Source of the DNA: Mycobacterium cookii
GTDB taxonomy: Bacteria > Actinomycetota > Actinomycetes > Mycobacteriales > Mycobacteriaceae
Direction of reading: 5' to 3'
NCBI RefSeq assembly: GCF_010727945.1
Contig: NZ_AP022569.1
Location: forward strand, 2,170,001-2,234,000
Length of the DNA: 64,000 bases
The position numbers and the translations under genes were made by a program. The notes under the pieces are model-generated. The model ran no database searches. It saw only the letters and a list, made by a program, of their open reading frames with translations, and was not told where the DNA came from. The first letter of the stretch is position 1, and each line of letters opens with the position of its first letter. Below are positions 57,227-64,000 of the stretch, piece after piece.

Positions 57227-58279
57227 TTAGCCGGTCGCTTCGCGGATGTACTCGCCGATCTGGCGCAGCGACCGCTCGGCCTCGGGCACGATCGGCGCGG
57301 CGAGCTGGAAGTCGTGAATCTGCCCGGGCCAGACCCGAACCTCGGTGGGCACTCCGGCGGCGGCGAGGGCCCGAGCCGCGGCGCGCGCGTCGTGCAGCAG
57401 CACCTCCGAGCCCGATACGTGGATCAAGGTCCGGGGCAGTCCCGGCTCGACGTGGTCGAGCGGCTCATAGAGCTGCTCCGGTTTGCCGTCGACGACATGC
57501 TTGCGCGCGGCCTTGGCGACCAGGGTGAACAACGCGTCAAATGCCTTGGCGGGGAACATCGCATCGGTGTTGATGTTCGGATGCGCTTGCTTGGGCTCCT
57601 TGGCCAGCTGCAGCAGCGGCGAGATCGCGACCAGCGCCGCCGGCTCCTCGTCGGCCTGCTGAAGGCGTTGTGCCAGAGCGAGAGCCAGGTAGCCGCCGGC
57701 CGAGTCGCCGGCCAGCACGATCTGCTCCGGGGAGTATCCGCGCTGCCGCAGCCATCGGTAGCCATCGTGACAGTCGTCCAGCGCCATGCCGACGGAGTGC
57801 TTCGGGATCAGCCGGTAGTTGACCACCAGCACCGGAGCGTCGGCGAATTTCGACAGCGAGTTGACGATTCGGCTGTGCGAGTTGGCCCCACAGGTCAGGA
57901 AGGCGCCACCGTGCAGGTAGAGCACTACCCGGCGGTTGCCGTCCGCCGGCAGCACGCCGGGCGCGCGCACCAGTTGTGCGGTGGCGTGCGGCAACCCGAC
58001 GGTCTTGCGGACGGTGCCGGGGCGGGGCAGCAGCGCCCGGGCAGCGAAGTCGATGACGCCGAACGGAAAAGGGACGTGCGGGATGTGGCTGACGATGCCC
58101 AGGGCCGGACGGATGGTCAGCCGGCAGGCCAGCGACGCGGCCATCCCGGGAAGACTGGGTCCACTTTCGACGACCTCGACGGGCACCCCGTCGCTGGCTG
58201 GAAATCGACGGGCCCGCAGCACATCGCGGGTGCGAATTGCGGCCCGGGGCGAGCCCGAAACCTTGCTCGGTGCAGTCAT
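57227..58279 (-). CDS. lipU: HSL-family esterase/lipase, LipU-like
   Basis: 350 aa from the ATG at 58279, which has GGAG 7 nt upstream. Hormone-sensitive-lipase motif YLHGGAFLTCG, nucleophile GDSAGG, and GQIHDF carrying the catalytic His. The N-terminus is longer than in M. tuberculosis LipU (297 aa) and includes a possible membrane-associated region. Upstream is an imperfect palindrome TTGACA...TGTTCAA at 58352-58373 and a minus-strand TACAGT. Likely regulated by a TetR-type repressor (inference). Confidence 0.88.
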   Translation of the reverse strand: MTAPSKVSGSPRAAIRTRDVLRARRFPASDGVPVEVVESGPSLPGMAASLACRLTIRPALGIVSHIPHVPFPFGVIDFAARALLPRPGTVRKTVGLPHATAQLVRAPGVLPADGNRRVVLYLHGGAFLTCGANSHSRIVNSLSKFADAPVLVVNYRLIPKHSVGMALDDCHDGYRWLRQRGYSPEQIVLAGDSAGGYLALALAQRLQQADEEPAALVAISPLLQLAKEPKQAHPNINTDAMFPAKAFDALFTLVAKAARKHVVDGKPEQLYEPLDHVEPGLPRTLIHVSGSEVLLHDARAAARALAAAGVPTEVRVWPGQIHDFQLAAPIVPEAERSLRQIGEYIREATG

Positions 58280-58351
58280 GCCAACACTCCTACGTCGTTG
58301 TAGTCCTGTCGACGAGGCGTCATGGCGCTCAGCCAACCTCGAGAACTTAGC

Positions 58352-58373
58352 TTGACACTGTAAAGATGTTCAA
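58352..58373. promoter_or_regulatory. imperfect palindrome upstream of lipU
   Basis: TTGAC and GTTCAA arms around an 11-bp centre in AT-rich DNA between the divergent lipU and SGNH hydrolase genes, covering the minus-strand -10 candidate TACAGT (58357-58362). Spacing suggests a dimeric TetR-type operator. Confidence 0.35.
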
Positions 58374-58461
58374 CAATCAAAGAGTCTGATTTGATACCCA
58401 ATTTGATCCGACCCGTGATCGCGCAGGTGACCGGCGTCGGAAAGGTCGACGATCCGCAACA

Positions 58462-58467
58462 TAAACT
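58462..58467 (+). promoter_or_regulatory. -10 element of the leaderless SGNH hydrolase gene
   Basis: TAAACT with 6 nt to the GTG at 58474, so transcription starts at the start codon. Confidence 0.5.
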
Positions 58468-58473
58468 GTTCGC

Positions 58474-59442
58474 GTGGTACGACGCGCACCGCGGGGTTCG
58501 ATGGTTGCGCTGGCCGCGGCAGGCGCGCTGGCATCGACCGGCACAGCCTATGTAGGGGCACGAAACCTGCTGATCAGCCAGGCGGAGAAGGCCCGCAGCC
58601 TCATCCCGAAGTCGTGGGACGTCCCGCCGCGGGCCGACGGCGTGTACGTCGCGGGCGGCGGTCCGGTGCAGCGCTGGCAACGGGGGATGCCCGTCGACCT
58701 GCACCTGATGATCTTCGGGGACTCGACGGCCACCGGGTACGGCTGCCGCAGCGCTGACGAGGTTCCCGGCGTGCTGATCGCCCGCGGGCTGGCCGAACAG
58801 AGCGGGAAACGAGTCCGGTTGAGCACCAAGGCGATCGTCGGTGCGACGTCCAAGGGATTGTCCGGGCAGGTCGACGCGATGTTCGTGGCCGGACCGCCGC
58901 CCGATGCCGCCGTCATCCTGATCGGCGCCAACGACGTCACGAAGCTGAACGGCATCGGCGCCTCGTCGCGCCGGCTGGGCGAAGCGGTGCGACGGCTGCG
59001 AGCCAGCGGCGCGGAGGTCGTCGTCGCCACATGCCCCGATTTCGGTGTGGTGAAGGCGATTCCGCAGCCGCTGCGATGGACGGTGCGCACCCTGGGACTA
59101 CGACTCGCCCGGGCCCAGGCCGGCGCGGTCCGGTCCGCCGGCGGCGTGCCGGTGCCGCTGGCCTCGCTGGTCAACGACGAGTTTCGGCATTCGCCGCATC
59201 TGATGCTGTCCGACGACCAGTTCCATCCGTCGGCGGCCGGATACGCGCTGGCCGCAAGCCAGCTGCTGCCGGCGTTGTGCAGCAGCCTCGGCGACTGGCC
59301 CGACGCGCCGACGCCCGCGCTGCCGTCGTCGTCGGCCACCGAGGCCGGCCCTGGTTTCACGTTGCTCCGAGTGATCTCCCGGCTGTGGCGACGCCCGACG
59401 ACCGGGGTGCCCGCGCCGATCGTCGTCAACGCCTCCGGCTAG
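58474..59442 (+). CDS. exported SGNH/GDSL hydrolase (Rv1075c-like)
   Basis: 322 aa, GTG start (leaderless). N-terminal signal or anchor (residues 8-25). SGNH blocks: I IFGDSTATGYG with nucleophile Ser, III IGANDVTKLNG, V DQFHPSAAGY with Asp and His. Acts as an esterase or acyltransferase outside the membrane; Rv1075c has reported esterase activity. The C-terminus after residue 270 is a variable Pro/Ser-rich tail. Confidence 0.9.
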   Translation: MVRRAPRGSMVALAAAGALASTGTAYVGARNLLISQAEKARSLIPKSWDVPPRADGVYVAGGGPVQRWQRGMPVDLHLMIFGDSTATGYGCRSADEVPGVLIARGLAEQSGKRVRLSTKAIVGATSKGLSGQVDAMFVAGPPPDAAVILIGANDVTKLNGIGASSRRLGEAVRRLRASGAEVVVATCPDFGVVKAIPQPLRWTVRTLGLRLARAQAGAVRSAGGVPVPLASLVNDEFRHSPHLMLSDDQFHPSAAGYALAASQLLPALCSSLGDWPDAPTPALPSSSATEAGPGFTLLRVISRLWRRPTTGVPAPIVVNASG

Positions 59443-59472
59443 GCCGTTTACCGGCCTGCTCCACGACGCGAC

Positions 59473-59478
59473 TAGATT
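59473..59478 (+). promoter_or_regulatory. -10 element of fadA3
   Basis: TAGATT lies 34 nt before the fadA3 ATG; a leader of about 28 nt follows, with GGAG 5 nt before the start. Confidence 0.35.
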
Positions 59479-59512
59479 CGGGGCCGAGTCATTCGCAGAA
59501 GATGGAGTCGTC

Positions 59513-60730
59513 ATGCCGGAAGCCGTCATCGTTTCAACAGCCCGTTCGCCCATCGGGCGCGCCATGAAGGGGTCGCTGGTCAGCATTCGGCCCGACGACC
59601 TGGCCACGCAGATGGTGCGCGCCGCACTCGACAAGGTCGAGGCGCTCAGCCCGCACCAGATCGACGACCTGATCCTGGGCTGCGGTCTGCCCGGCGGTGA
59701 GCAGGGCTTCAACATGGCCCGCGTCGTCGCCATCGAGCTCGGCTACGACTTCCTGCCCGGTACCACCGTCAACCGGTACTGTTCGTCGTCGCTGCAGACC
59801 ATCCGGATGGCTTTCCACGCCATCAAGGCCGGCGAGGGCGACGCCTTCATCTCGGCCGGCGTCGAGACCGTGTCCCGGTTCGCCAAGGGCAACTCGGACT
59901 CGTTGCCGGACACCAAGAACCCGCTCTTCGACGAGGCCGCGCAGCGCACTGCGACGGCCGCCGAGGGCGCGACGGACTGGCACGACCCCCGCAAAGACCA
60001 CAACATCCCCGACGTCTACATCGCGATGGGTCAGACCGCCGAGAACGTCGCGATCATGACCGGGATCAGCCGCGAAGACCAGGACCACTGGGGTGTGCGA
60101 AGCCAGAACCGGGCCGAGGAAGCGATCAAGAGCGGCTTCTTCGAGCGTGAGATCGTGCCGGTCACCCTGCCCGACGGCAGCACGGTCAGCACCGACGACG
60201 GCCCACGTCCGGGCACCACCTACGAGAAGATCAGCGAGCTCAAGCCGGTCTTCCGTCCCAACGGCACCGTCACCGCCGGCAACGCCTGCCCGCTGAACGA
60301 CGGCGCCGCCGCGGTGGTGATCACCAGCGACACCAAGGCCAAGGAACTCGGCCTCAAGCCGCTGGCCCGCATCGTGTCCACCGGCGTCAGCGGGCTGTCC
60401 CCGGAGATCATGGGCCTGGGTCCGATCGAGGCGAGCAAGATGGCCCTGCAGCGGGCGGGCCTGTCGGTCAAGGACATCGACCTGTTCGAGATCAACGAGG
60501 CGTTCGCGGTGCAGGTGCTCGGCTCGGCCCGCGAGTTGGGCATCGACGAGGACAAGCTGAACGTCTCCGGCGGCGCGATCGCCCTCGGCCACCCGTTCGG
60601 CATGACCGGTGCGCGCATCGCCACCACGCTGCTCAACAACTTGCAGACCCACGACAAGACGTTCGGCCTCGAGACCATGTGCGTAGGCGGTGGCCAGGGC
60701 ATGGCGTTGATCATCGAACGGCTCAGCTGA
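59513..60730 (+). CDS. fadA3: acetyl-CoA acetyltransferase (thiolase)
   Basis: 405 aa thiolase of beta-oxidation. Active-site Cys in NRYCSSSLQT, FEINEAFAVQ, GGAIALGHPFGMTGAR with catalytic His, and the second Cys in CVGGGQGMA. The position next to the SGNH gene and enoyl-CoA hydratases matches Rv1074c FadA3. Confidence 0.95.
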   Translation: MPEAVIVSTARSPIGRAMKGSLVSIRPDDLATQMVRAALDKVEALSPHQIDDLILGCGLPGGEQGFNMARVVAIELGYDFLPGTTVNRYCSSSLQTIRMAFHAIKAGEGDAFISAGVETVSRFAKGNSDSLPDTKNPLFDEAAQRTATAAEGATDWHDPRKDHNIPDVYIAMGQTAENVAIMTGISREDQDHWGVRSQNRAEEAIKSGFFEREIVPVTLPDGSTVSTDDGPRPGTTYEKISELKPVFRPNGTVTAGNACPLNDGAAAVVITSDTKAKELGLKPLARIVSTGVSGLSPEIMGLGPIEASKMALQRAGLSVKDIDLFEINEAFAVQVLGSARELGIDEDKLNVSGGAIALGHPFGMTGARIATTLLNNLQTHDKTFGLETMCVGGGQGMALIIERLS

Positions 60731-60738
60731 CTTTGCGG

Positions 60739-60802
60739 CGTTGACCCTGCGTCTACGGCGGCAGAGTACGAGTGACGTGCGCCGTCAGCGCAGAGTCAAC
60801 GC
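60739..60802. repeat. 64-bp direct repeat, copy 1
   Basis: 60 of 64 positions match copy 2 at 61672. Contains inverted arms GTTGACCCTGCG and CGCAGAGTCAAC. It includes the stop codon and last codons of the DUF559 gene (minus-strand reading ALTLR stop). Confidence 0.85.
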
Positions 60803-61639
60803 GTTCCACGCATTCTGAACTCTCCGGACGACGTCGCCCGGACGATGCTGCGAGACCACTCTGACAACCGTCCAGCCCAGCCCGGCGACGTGTTCCTGGC
60901 GGGCCACATCGTGCGCGTATTGCCGCGGATCGGTCCAATGCTGCGCGCCGTCGTATTCGACGGCGAGCTGGATTTCCTCCCAACCCATGTCGAGGAAATA
61001 GCGGGGGAAGCCGTCGGCATCCGGCACCGGAATCTGTGTCCGCGGCTTTGGGAACCCCGAAGCGATCAACAGCATCCGCAGCCACGTTTCCTTCGGTGAT
61101 TGCGCTCCCCCGTCAACAAGATTCAGCGCCACCTCCAATTGACGCAGACCACGCGAACGACAATGGTTGCCGGCCAACTCTTCGACATGTCGCACTTTGA
61201 AGTCGGTTGCGGCACAAAGGGAGTCAAGACCGGCGACTGCTTGGCCCACGGTGCCGCGCCTCCCGATGTCGAAGGCGGTGCGCTCCGGTGTCGTGACGAA
61301 AAGACCGTCGCGCTGCTGAATCTCCTCGCTGGAAAGCAACTCGTCGCGCGTGACGACGCCGTGAGGCGCCCGTGCATTGCGCCAGATCAATTCGACTGGC
61401 GTGTCGTCGTCGACCCACTTGCTTCCGTGCAGCGCAGCCGCGGCGGCTCCGGCGATGACCGCTTCCCTCCGCGACCACAGCCACGCGCCTGCGGTGCGCT
61501 GCCGCAGCGACGGCTGCACACGTTTGTCGATGTAGACGTTGGGCATGATCGCGCGGTGGTAGGTGCGCAGCTCATGCCGACTGAGTTGGCCCGCGGCAAG
61601 TGCTTCACTGCCGATGAAGGGTTCATGACGGGGCCTCAT
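60785..61639 (-). CDS. DUF559 domain protein with AbiEi-like N-terminus (Rv1073-like)
   Basis: 284 aa from the ATG at 61639. The N-terminal half (FIGSEALAAGQLSRHELR, AVIAGAAAAALHG, RTAFDIGRRG) resembles the AbiEi-type antitoxin or transcriptional regulator seen in type IV toxin-antitoxin systems. The C-terminal half is a DUF559/Vsr-like endonuclease fold: LAVEYDGAQHWTDPRQYAHD and GWTVVRVVS. Such proteins are multi-copy in mycobacteria; function unknown. The gene is bracketed by 64-bp direct repeats. Confidence 0.82.
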   Translation of the reverse strand: MRPRHEPFIGSEALAAGQLSRHELRTYHRAIMPNVYIDKRVQPSLRQRTAGAWLWSRREAVIAGAAAAALHGSKWVDDDTPVELIWRNARAPHGVVTRDELLSSEEIQQRDGLFVTTPERTAFDIGRRGTVGQAVAGLDSLCAATDFKVRHVEELAGNHCRSRGLRQLEVALNLVDGGAQSPKETWLRMLLIASGFPKPRTQIPVPDADGFPRYFLDMGWEEIQLAVEYDGAQHWTDPRQYAHDVARQEHVAGLGWTVVRVVSQHRPGDVVRRVQNAWNALTLR

Positions 61640-61671
61640 GCGGGCATGGTGACACCGTGGACCGACACCGC

Positions 61672-61735
61672 CGTTGACTCTGCGGCTGCGGCGGCAGAGT
61701 ACGAGTGACATGCGCCGTCAGCGCAGAGTCAACGC
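61672..61735. repeat. 64-bp direct repeat, copy 2
   Basis: Begins 33 bp upstream of the DUF559 start. Arms GTTGACTCTGCG (61673-61684) and CGCAGAGTCAAC (61722-61733) are perfect complements. On the minus strand it reads ALTLR stop, like the real end of the gene. Confidence 0.85.
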
Positions 61736-61743
61736 AAAAACGA

Positions 61744-61776
61744 AAAAGCCGGCGCGTTGCATACGCGCCGGCTTTT
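61744..61776 (-). terminator. intrinsic terminator of the Bax-inhibitor-like gene
   Basis: Perfect 13-bp stem (AAAAGCCGGCGCG / CGCGCCGGCTTTT) with a 7-nt loop; on the minus strand it is followed by TTTTTCGTTTTTG. It lies 10 bp after the stop of the Bax-inhibitor-like gene. Confidence 0.85.
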
Positions 61777-61786
61777 CGTTGTGCAG

Positions 61787-62638
61787 CTAGTCGTTCTGGA
61801 AGTAACTGAGCAGCCGCAGGATCTCGATGTAGAGCCAGACCAGCGTCACGGTCAGGCCCAATGCGATGCCCCACGCGGCCTTGGCCGGGGCTCCGGCGCG
61901 GATCATCTGGTCAGCCGCGTCGAAGTCGACCAGGAAGCTGAACGCCGCGATGCCGATGCAGACCAGCGAGAAGATGATGGCGACCGGACCACCGCTGCGC
62001 AGTCCCATGCCCTCGCCGTGGCCGACGCCGAACATCGCCAGCACCAGGTTGCCCAGCATCAGAGCCAGCACGCCGAACATGCTGGCTACCAGCATCCGGG
62101 TGAACTTCGGGGTGACGCGGATGGCACCGGTCTTGTAGACCACGAGCATGCCCGCGAACACGCCGAAGGTGCCCAGAATCGCCTGCCCGATCATCGTGCC
62201 TGCGCTGGTGTTGGAGACCGTGAAGTGGGCCAGCAGGAAGGAAAACGCCCCGAGGAACAGCCCCTCCAGAGCCGCGTAGCTCAGGACGAGCACCGGGCTG
62301 TCCTGCTTGCGCGCGAAGGTCCCGATCAGCACGAGCGCCAGACCGCCGAACGCGCCGACGAACGTGAACGGGGCGGCCAGCGCCATGTTGCCCGCCACCA
62401 TGAAGTAGGAGACGGTGGCAACAACCGACAGCACCGCCAGGGTGATACCGGTCTTGGTGACGACGTCGTCGATGGTCAGCGGGCGGGAAACACCGGCCCG
62501 CTGGTCGGTGTAGGGGGCATAGGGATCCGTCTGATGCCCGTATTGAGTCGCGGCTCCCGCGACGCCACTGCCAAACTGCGCGTATCCGCCGCGCTGCTTG
62601 GGCAGCGAGCGAAATACCGGGTTGCTAGTCTCCCGCAC
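61787..62638 (-). CDS. Bax inhibitor-1/YccA family membrane protein (Rv1072-like)
   Basis: 283 aa from the GTG at 62638, with AGGAGAGG upstream. An N-terminal hydrophilic region of 55 residues, then seven helices (first TGITLAVLSVVATVSYFMVAG) with YAALEGLFLGAFSF and the C-terminal DFDAADQMIRAG and TLVWLYIEILRLL typical of the BI-1-like calcium leak or channel fold. Function in bacteria is unclear. Terminated by a strong hairpin. Confidence 0.9.
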   Translation of the reverse strand: MRETSNPVFRSLPKQRGGYAQFGSGVAGAATQYGHQTDPYAPYTDQRAGVSRPLTIDDVVTKTGITLAVLSVVATVSYFMVAGNMALAAPFTFVGAFGGLALVLIGTFARKQDSPVLVLSYAALEGLFLGAFSFLLAHFTVSNTSAGTMIGQAILGTFGVFAGMLVVYKTGAIRVTPKFTRMLVASMFGVLALMLGNLVLAMFGVGHGEGMGLRSGGPVAIIFSLVCIGIAAFSFLVDFDAADQMIRAGAPAKAAWGIALGLTVTLVWLYIEILRLLSYFQND

Positions 62639-62813
62639 CGTCGGTTCCTCTCCTGAGCTGTGACTTCGAGCTTGCGAATACATCGACAACGAACAACAGT
62701 CCGGCCGGGTTCCCGGCCGGGCGCCATCCTGCCAAGACCTTACCCGCGAGCGTCGTGATGCGGGTAACGATCTAGATTGCTGGTCAAGTCCACGTCGAGG
62801 GGAGAACACGCGA

Positions 62814-63851
62814 GTGACGGACGAATCCGGCGAGGTCTTCGGCCACGTCGACAACGGTGTCGGCTTCGTGACGCTCAATCGCCCGAAGGCGATCAACTCG
62901 CTGAATCAGACCATGATCGACGAGCTCAGCGTCGTCCTCGCGGCGTGGGAGCAGGACGCCACGGTCGGCGCGGTGGTGCTGTCCGGGGCCGGGGAGCGCG
63001 GGTTGTGCGCGGGCGGCGACGTGGTGGCGATCTACCACAGCGCACGCGCCGACGGCGTCGAGGCGAGACGGTTCTGGCACGACGAGTACCTCCTGAACGC
63101 CAAGATCGGCCGCTTCCCCAAGCCGTACGTGTCGCTGATGGACGGCATCGTGATGGGCGGCGGCGTGGGGGTGGGCGCACACGCCAACACCCGGGTGGTG
63201 ACCGACACGTCGAAGGTGGCCATGCCGGAGGTCGGGATCGGCTTCATCCCGGACGTCGGCGGCGCCTACCTGCTCTCGCGGGCACCGGGAGCGTTGGGCC
63301 TGCACGCCGCGCTCACCGGCGCGCCGTTCTCCGGCGCCGACGCGATCGCGCTGGGTTTTGCCGACCACTACGTGCCGCATGACAAGCTGGACGAGCTGCG
63401 CCAAGCGATCGCCGCCGACGGCGTCGCGCAGGCGATCGCCACCCACGCCATCGAGCCACCAGCCAGTGCGCTTGCCGCGCAACGGGATTGGATCGACGAG
63501 TGCTATGCCGGCGACACCGTTGCCGACATCGTCACGGCGCTGCGGAAACACGGCGCGGGGCCCGCCGACGACGCCGCCGATCTGATCGAAACCCGCTCCC
63601 CCATCGCGCTGTCGGTGACGCTGGAGGCGGTGCGCCGCGCCGCGAAGCTGGACTCACTGGAAGACGTTCTGGCCCAAGACTATCGGGTGTCGTCGGCGTC
63701 GCTGCGCTCGCACGATCTGGTGGAGGGCATCCGCGCCCAACTGGTCGATAAGGACCGCAACCCGAAGTGGTCGCCGGTTTCGCTGGCCGCGGTCACCGCA
63801 GCGGACATCGAGGCGTACTTCGCACCCGTCGAAGACGAACTGACGTTCTAA
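62814..63851 (+). CDS. echA9: enoyl-CoA hydratase/3-hydroxyisobutyryl-CoA hydrolase
   Basis: 345 aa, GTG start with GAGGGGAG upstream. Crotonase fold: [13 protein letters not shown], oxyanion loop [26 protein letters not shown] and [23 protein letters not shown]. The length and the C-terminal region ([25 protein letters not shown]) fit 3-hydroxyisobutyryl-CoA hydrolases of valine breakdown. The position matches Rv1071c EchA9. Confidence 0.92.
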   Translation: MTDESGEVFGHVDNGVGFVTLNRPKAINSLNQTMIDELSVVLAAWEQDATVGAVVLSGAGERGLCAGGDVVAIYHSARADGVEARRFWHDEYLLNAKIGRFPKPYVSLMDGIVMGGGVGVGAHANTRVVTDTSKVAMPEVGIGFIPDVGGAYLLSRAPGALGLHAALTGAPFSGADAIALGFADHYVPHDKLDELRQAIAADGVAQAIATHAIEPPASALAAQRDWIDECYAGDTVADIVTALRKHGAGPADDAADLIETRSPIALSVTLEAVRRAAKLDSLEDVLAQDYRVSSASLRSHDLVEGIRAQLVDKDRNPKWSPVSLAAVTAADIEAYFAPVEDELTF

Positions 63852-63862
63852 GAGGAGAGCAC

Positions 63863-64000
63863 ATGAGTTACGAGACCATCCTGGTCGAGCGCGAGGATCG
63901 CGTCGGCATCATCACGCTGAACCGGCCCAAGGCACTCAACGCGCTCAACAGCCAGGTGATGCACGAAGTCACCGCCGCAGCAGCCGAATTCGACGGCGAC
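63863..64000 (+). CDS. echA8: enoyl-CoA hydratase (partial)
   Basis: The first 46 codons lie in the window and the rest runs off the right edge. [11 protein letters not shown]...[17 protein letters not shown] is the N-terminus of the EchA8 type enoyl-CoA hydratase. AGAGGAG precedes the ATG; it begins 11 bp after echA9 and is cotranscribed. Confidence 0.9.
   Translation, partial: MSYETILVEREDRVGIITLNRPKALNALNSQVMHEVTAAAAEFDGD

Overview
The window is high-GC actinobacterial chromosome and almost certainly comes from a mycobacterium (Mycobacterium or Mycolicibacterium, not M. tuberculosis). The gene order follows the M. tuberculosis Rv1124 to Rv1070c block read backwards: ephC-like, bpoB, gnd2, zwf1, a cyclase, ychF, a DUF6542 membrane protein, ispH/lytB2, a lipid-droplet-associated protein, xseA-xseB, 3beta-HSD, a DUF4245 protein, glpX, fum, a polysaccharide deacetylase, phoH2, desA2, glyA, coaA, a Z-FPP synthase, a hemolysin III family protein, a DUF255 protein, a small membrane protein, mca, a DUF4307 protein, greA, metB, a Pra-like protein, cbs, lipU-like, an SGNH hydrolase, fadA3, a DUF559 protein, a Bax-inhibitor-like protein, echA9 and echA8. 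Other mycobacterial signs are Mce-associated proteins, mycothiol metabolism, F420-type Ddn proteins, a KstR-like operator and many starts that look leaderless. I see no rRNA, tRNA, transposase, prophage or CRISPR.

Layout. 1-5.1 kb: hydrolases, two Mce-associated proteins and the pentose-phosphate pair gnd2-zwf1. 5.4-17.8 kb: an accessory zone between zwf1 and ychF. It holds a cyclase, a papain-like enzyme, a BVMO-VOC-SDR-nuclease operon, two Ddn-family proteins, a DUF1254/1214 protein, a peroxiredoxin-DUF742 fusion and, next to ychF, four single-gene units separated by copies of the ychF 3' end. 17.8-31.6 kb: conserved core (ychF, ispH, exonuclease VII, 3beta-HSD with three dehydrogenases, glpX, fumarase). 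31.6-38.6 kb: a large cyclase-ATPase regulator, then the phoAT-phoH2-deacetylase-MFS operon. 38.7-51.7 kb: lipid desaturation, one-carbon and CoA metabolism, isoprenoid and mycothiol genes, greA. 51.9-53.4 kb: an unrecognised membrane protein inserted between greA and metB. 53.4-64 kb: sulfur amino acid genes (metB, cbs), lipases, thiolase and enoyl-CoA hydratases, with a DUF559 gene bracketed by 64-bp direct repeats.

Most notable points. (1) Five direct copies of the ychF 3' end at 14708, 15251, 15884, 16715 and 17848 delimit four gene units, which looks like repeated insertion at one gene end. (2) A peroxiredoxin is fused to a DUF742 (conservon) domain. (3) 64-bp repeats flank the DUF559 gene. 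(4) A family of short hairpins followed by CATCGTCG lies at gene ends. (5) There is a perfect KstR-type palindrome before the 3beta-HSD gene and a perfect palindrome over the desA2 promoter. Functions come from motifs, family knowledge and gene order read by eye; no database search was run.
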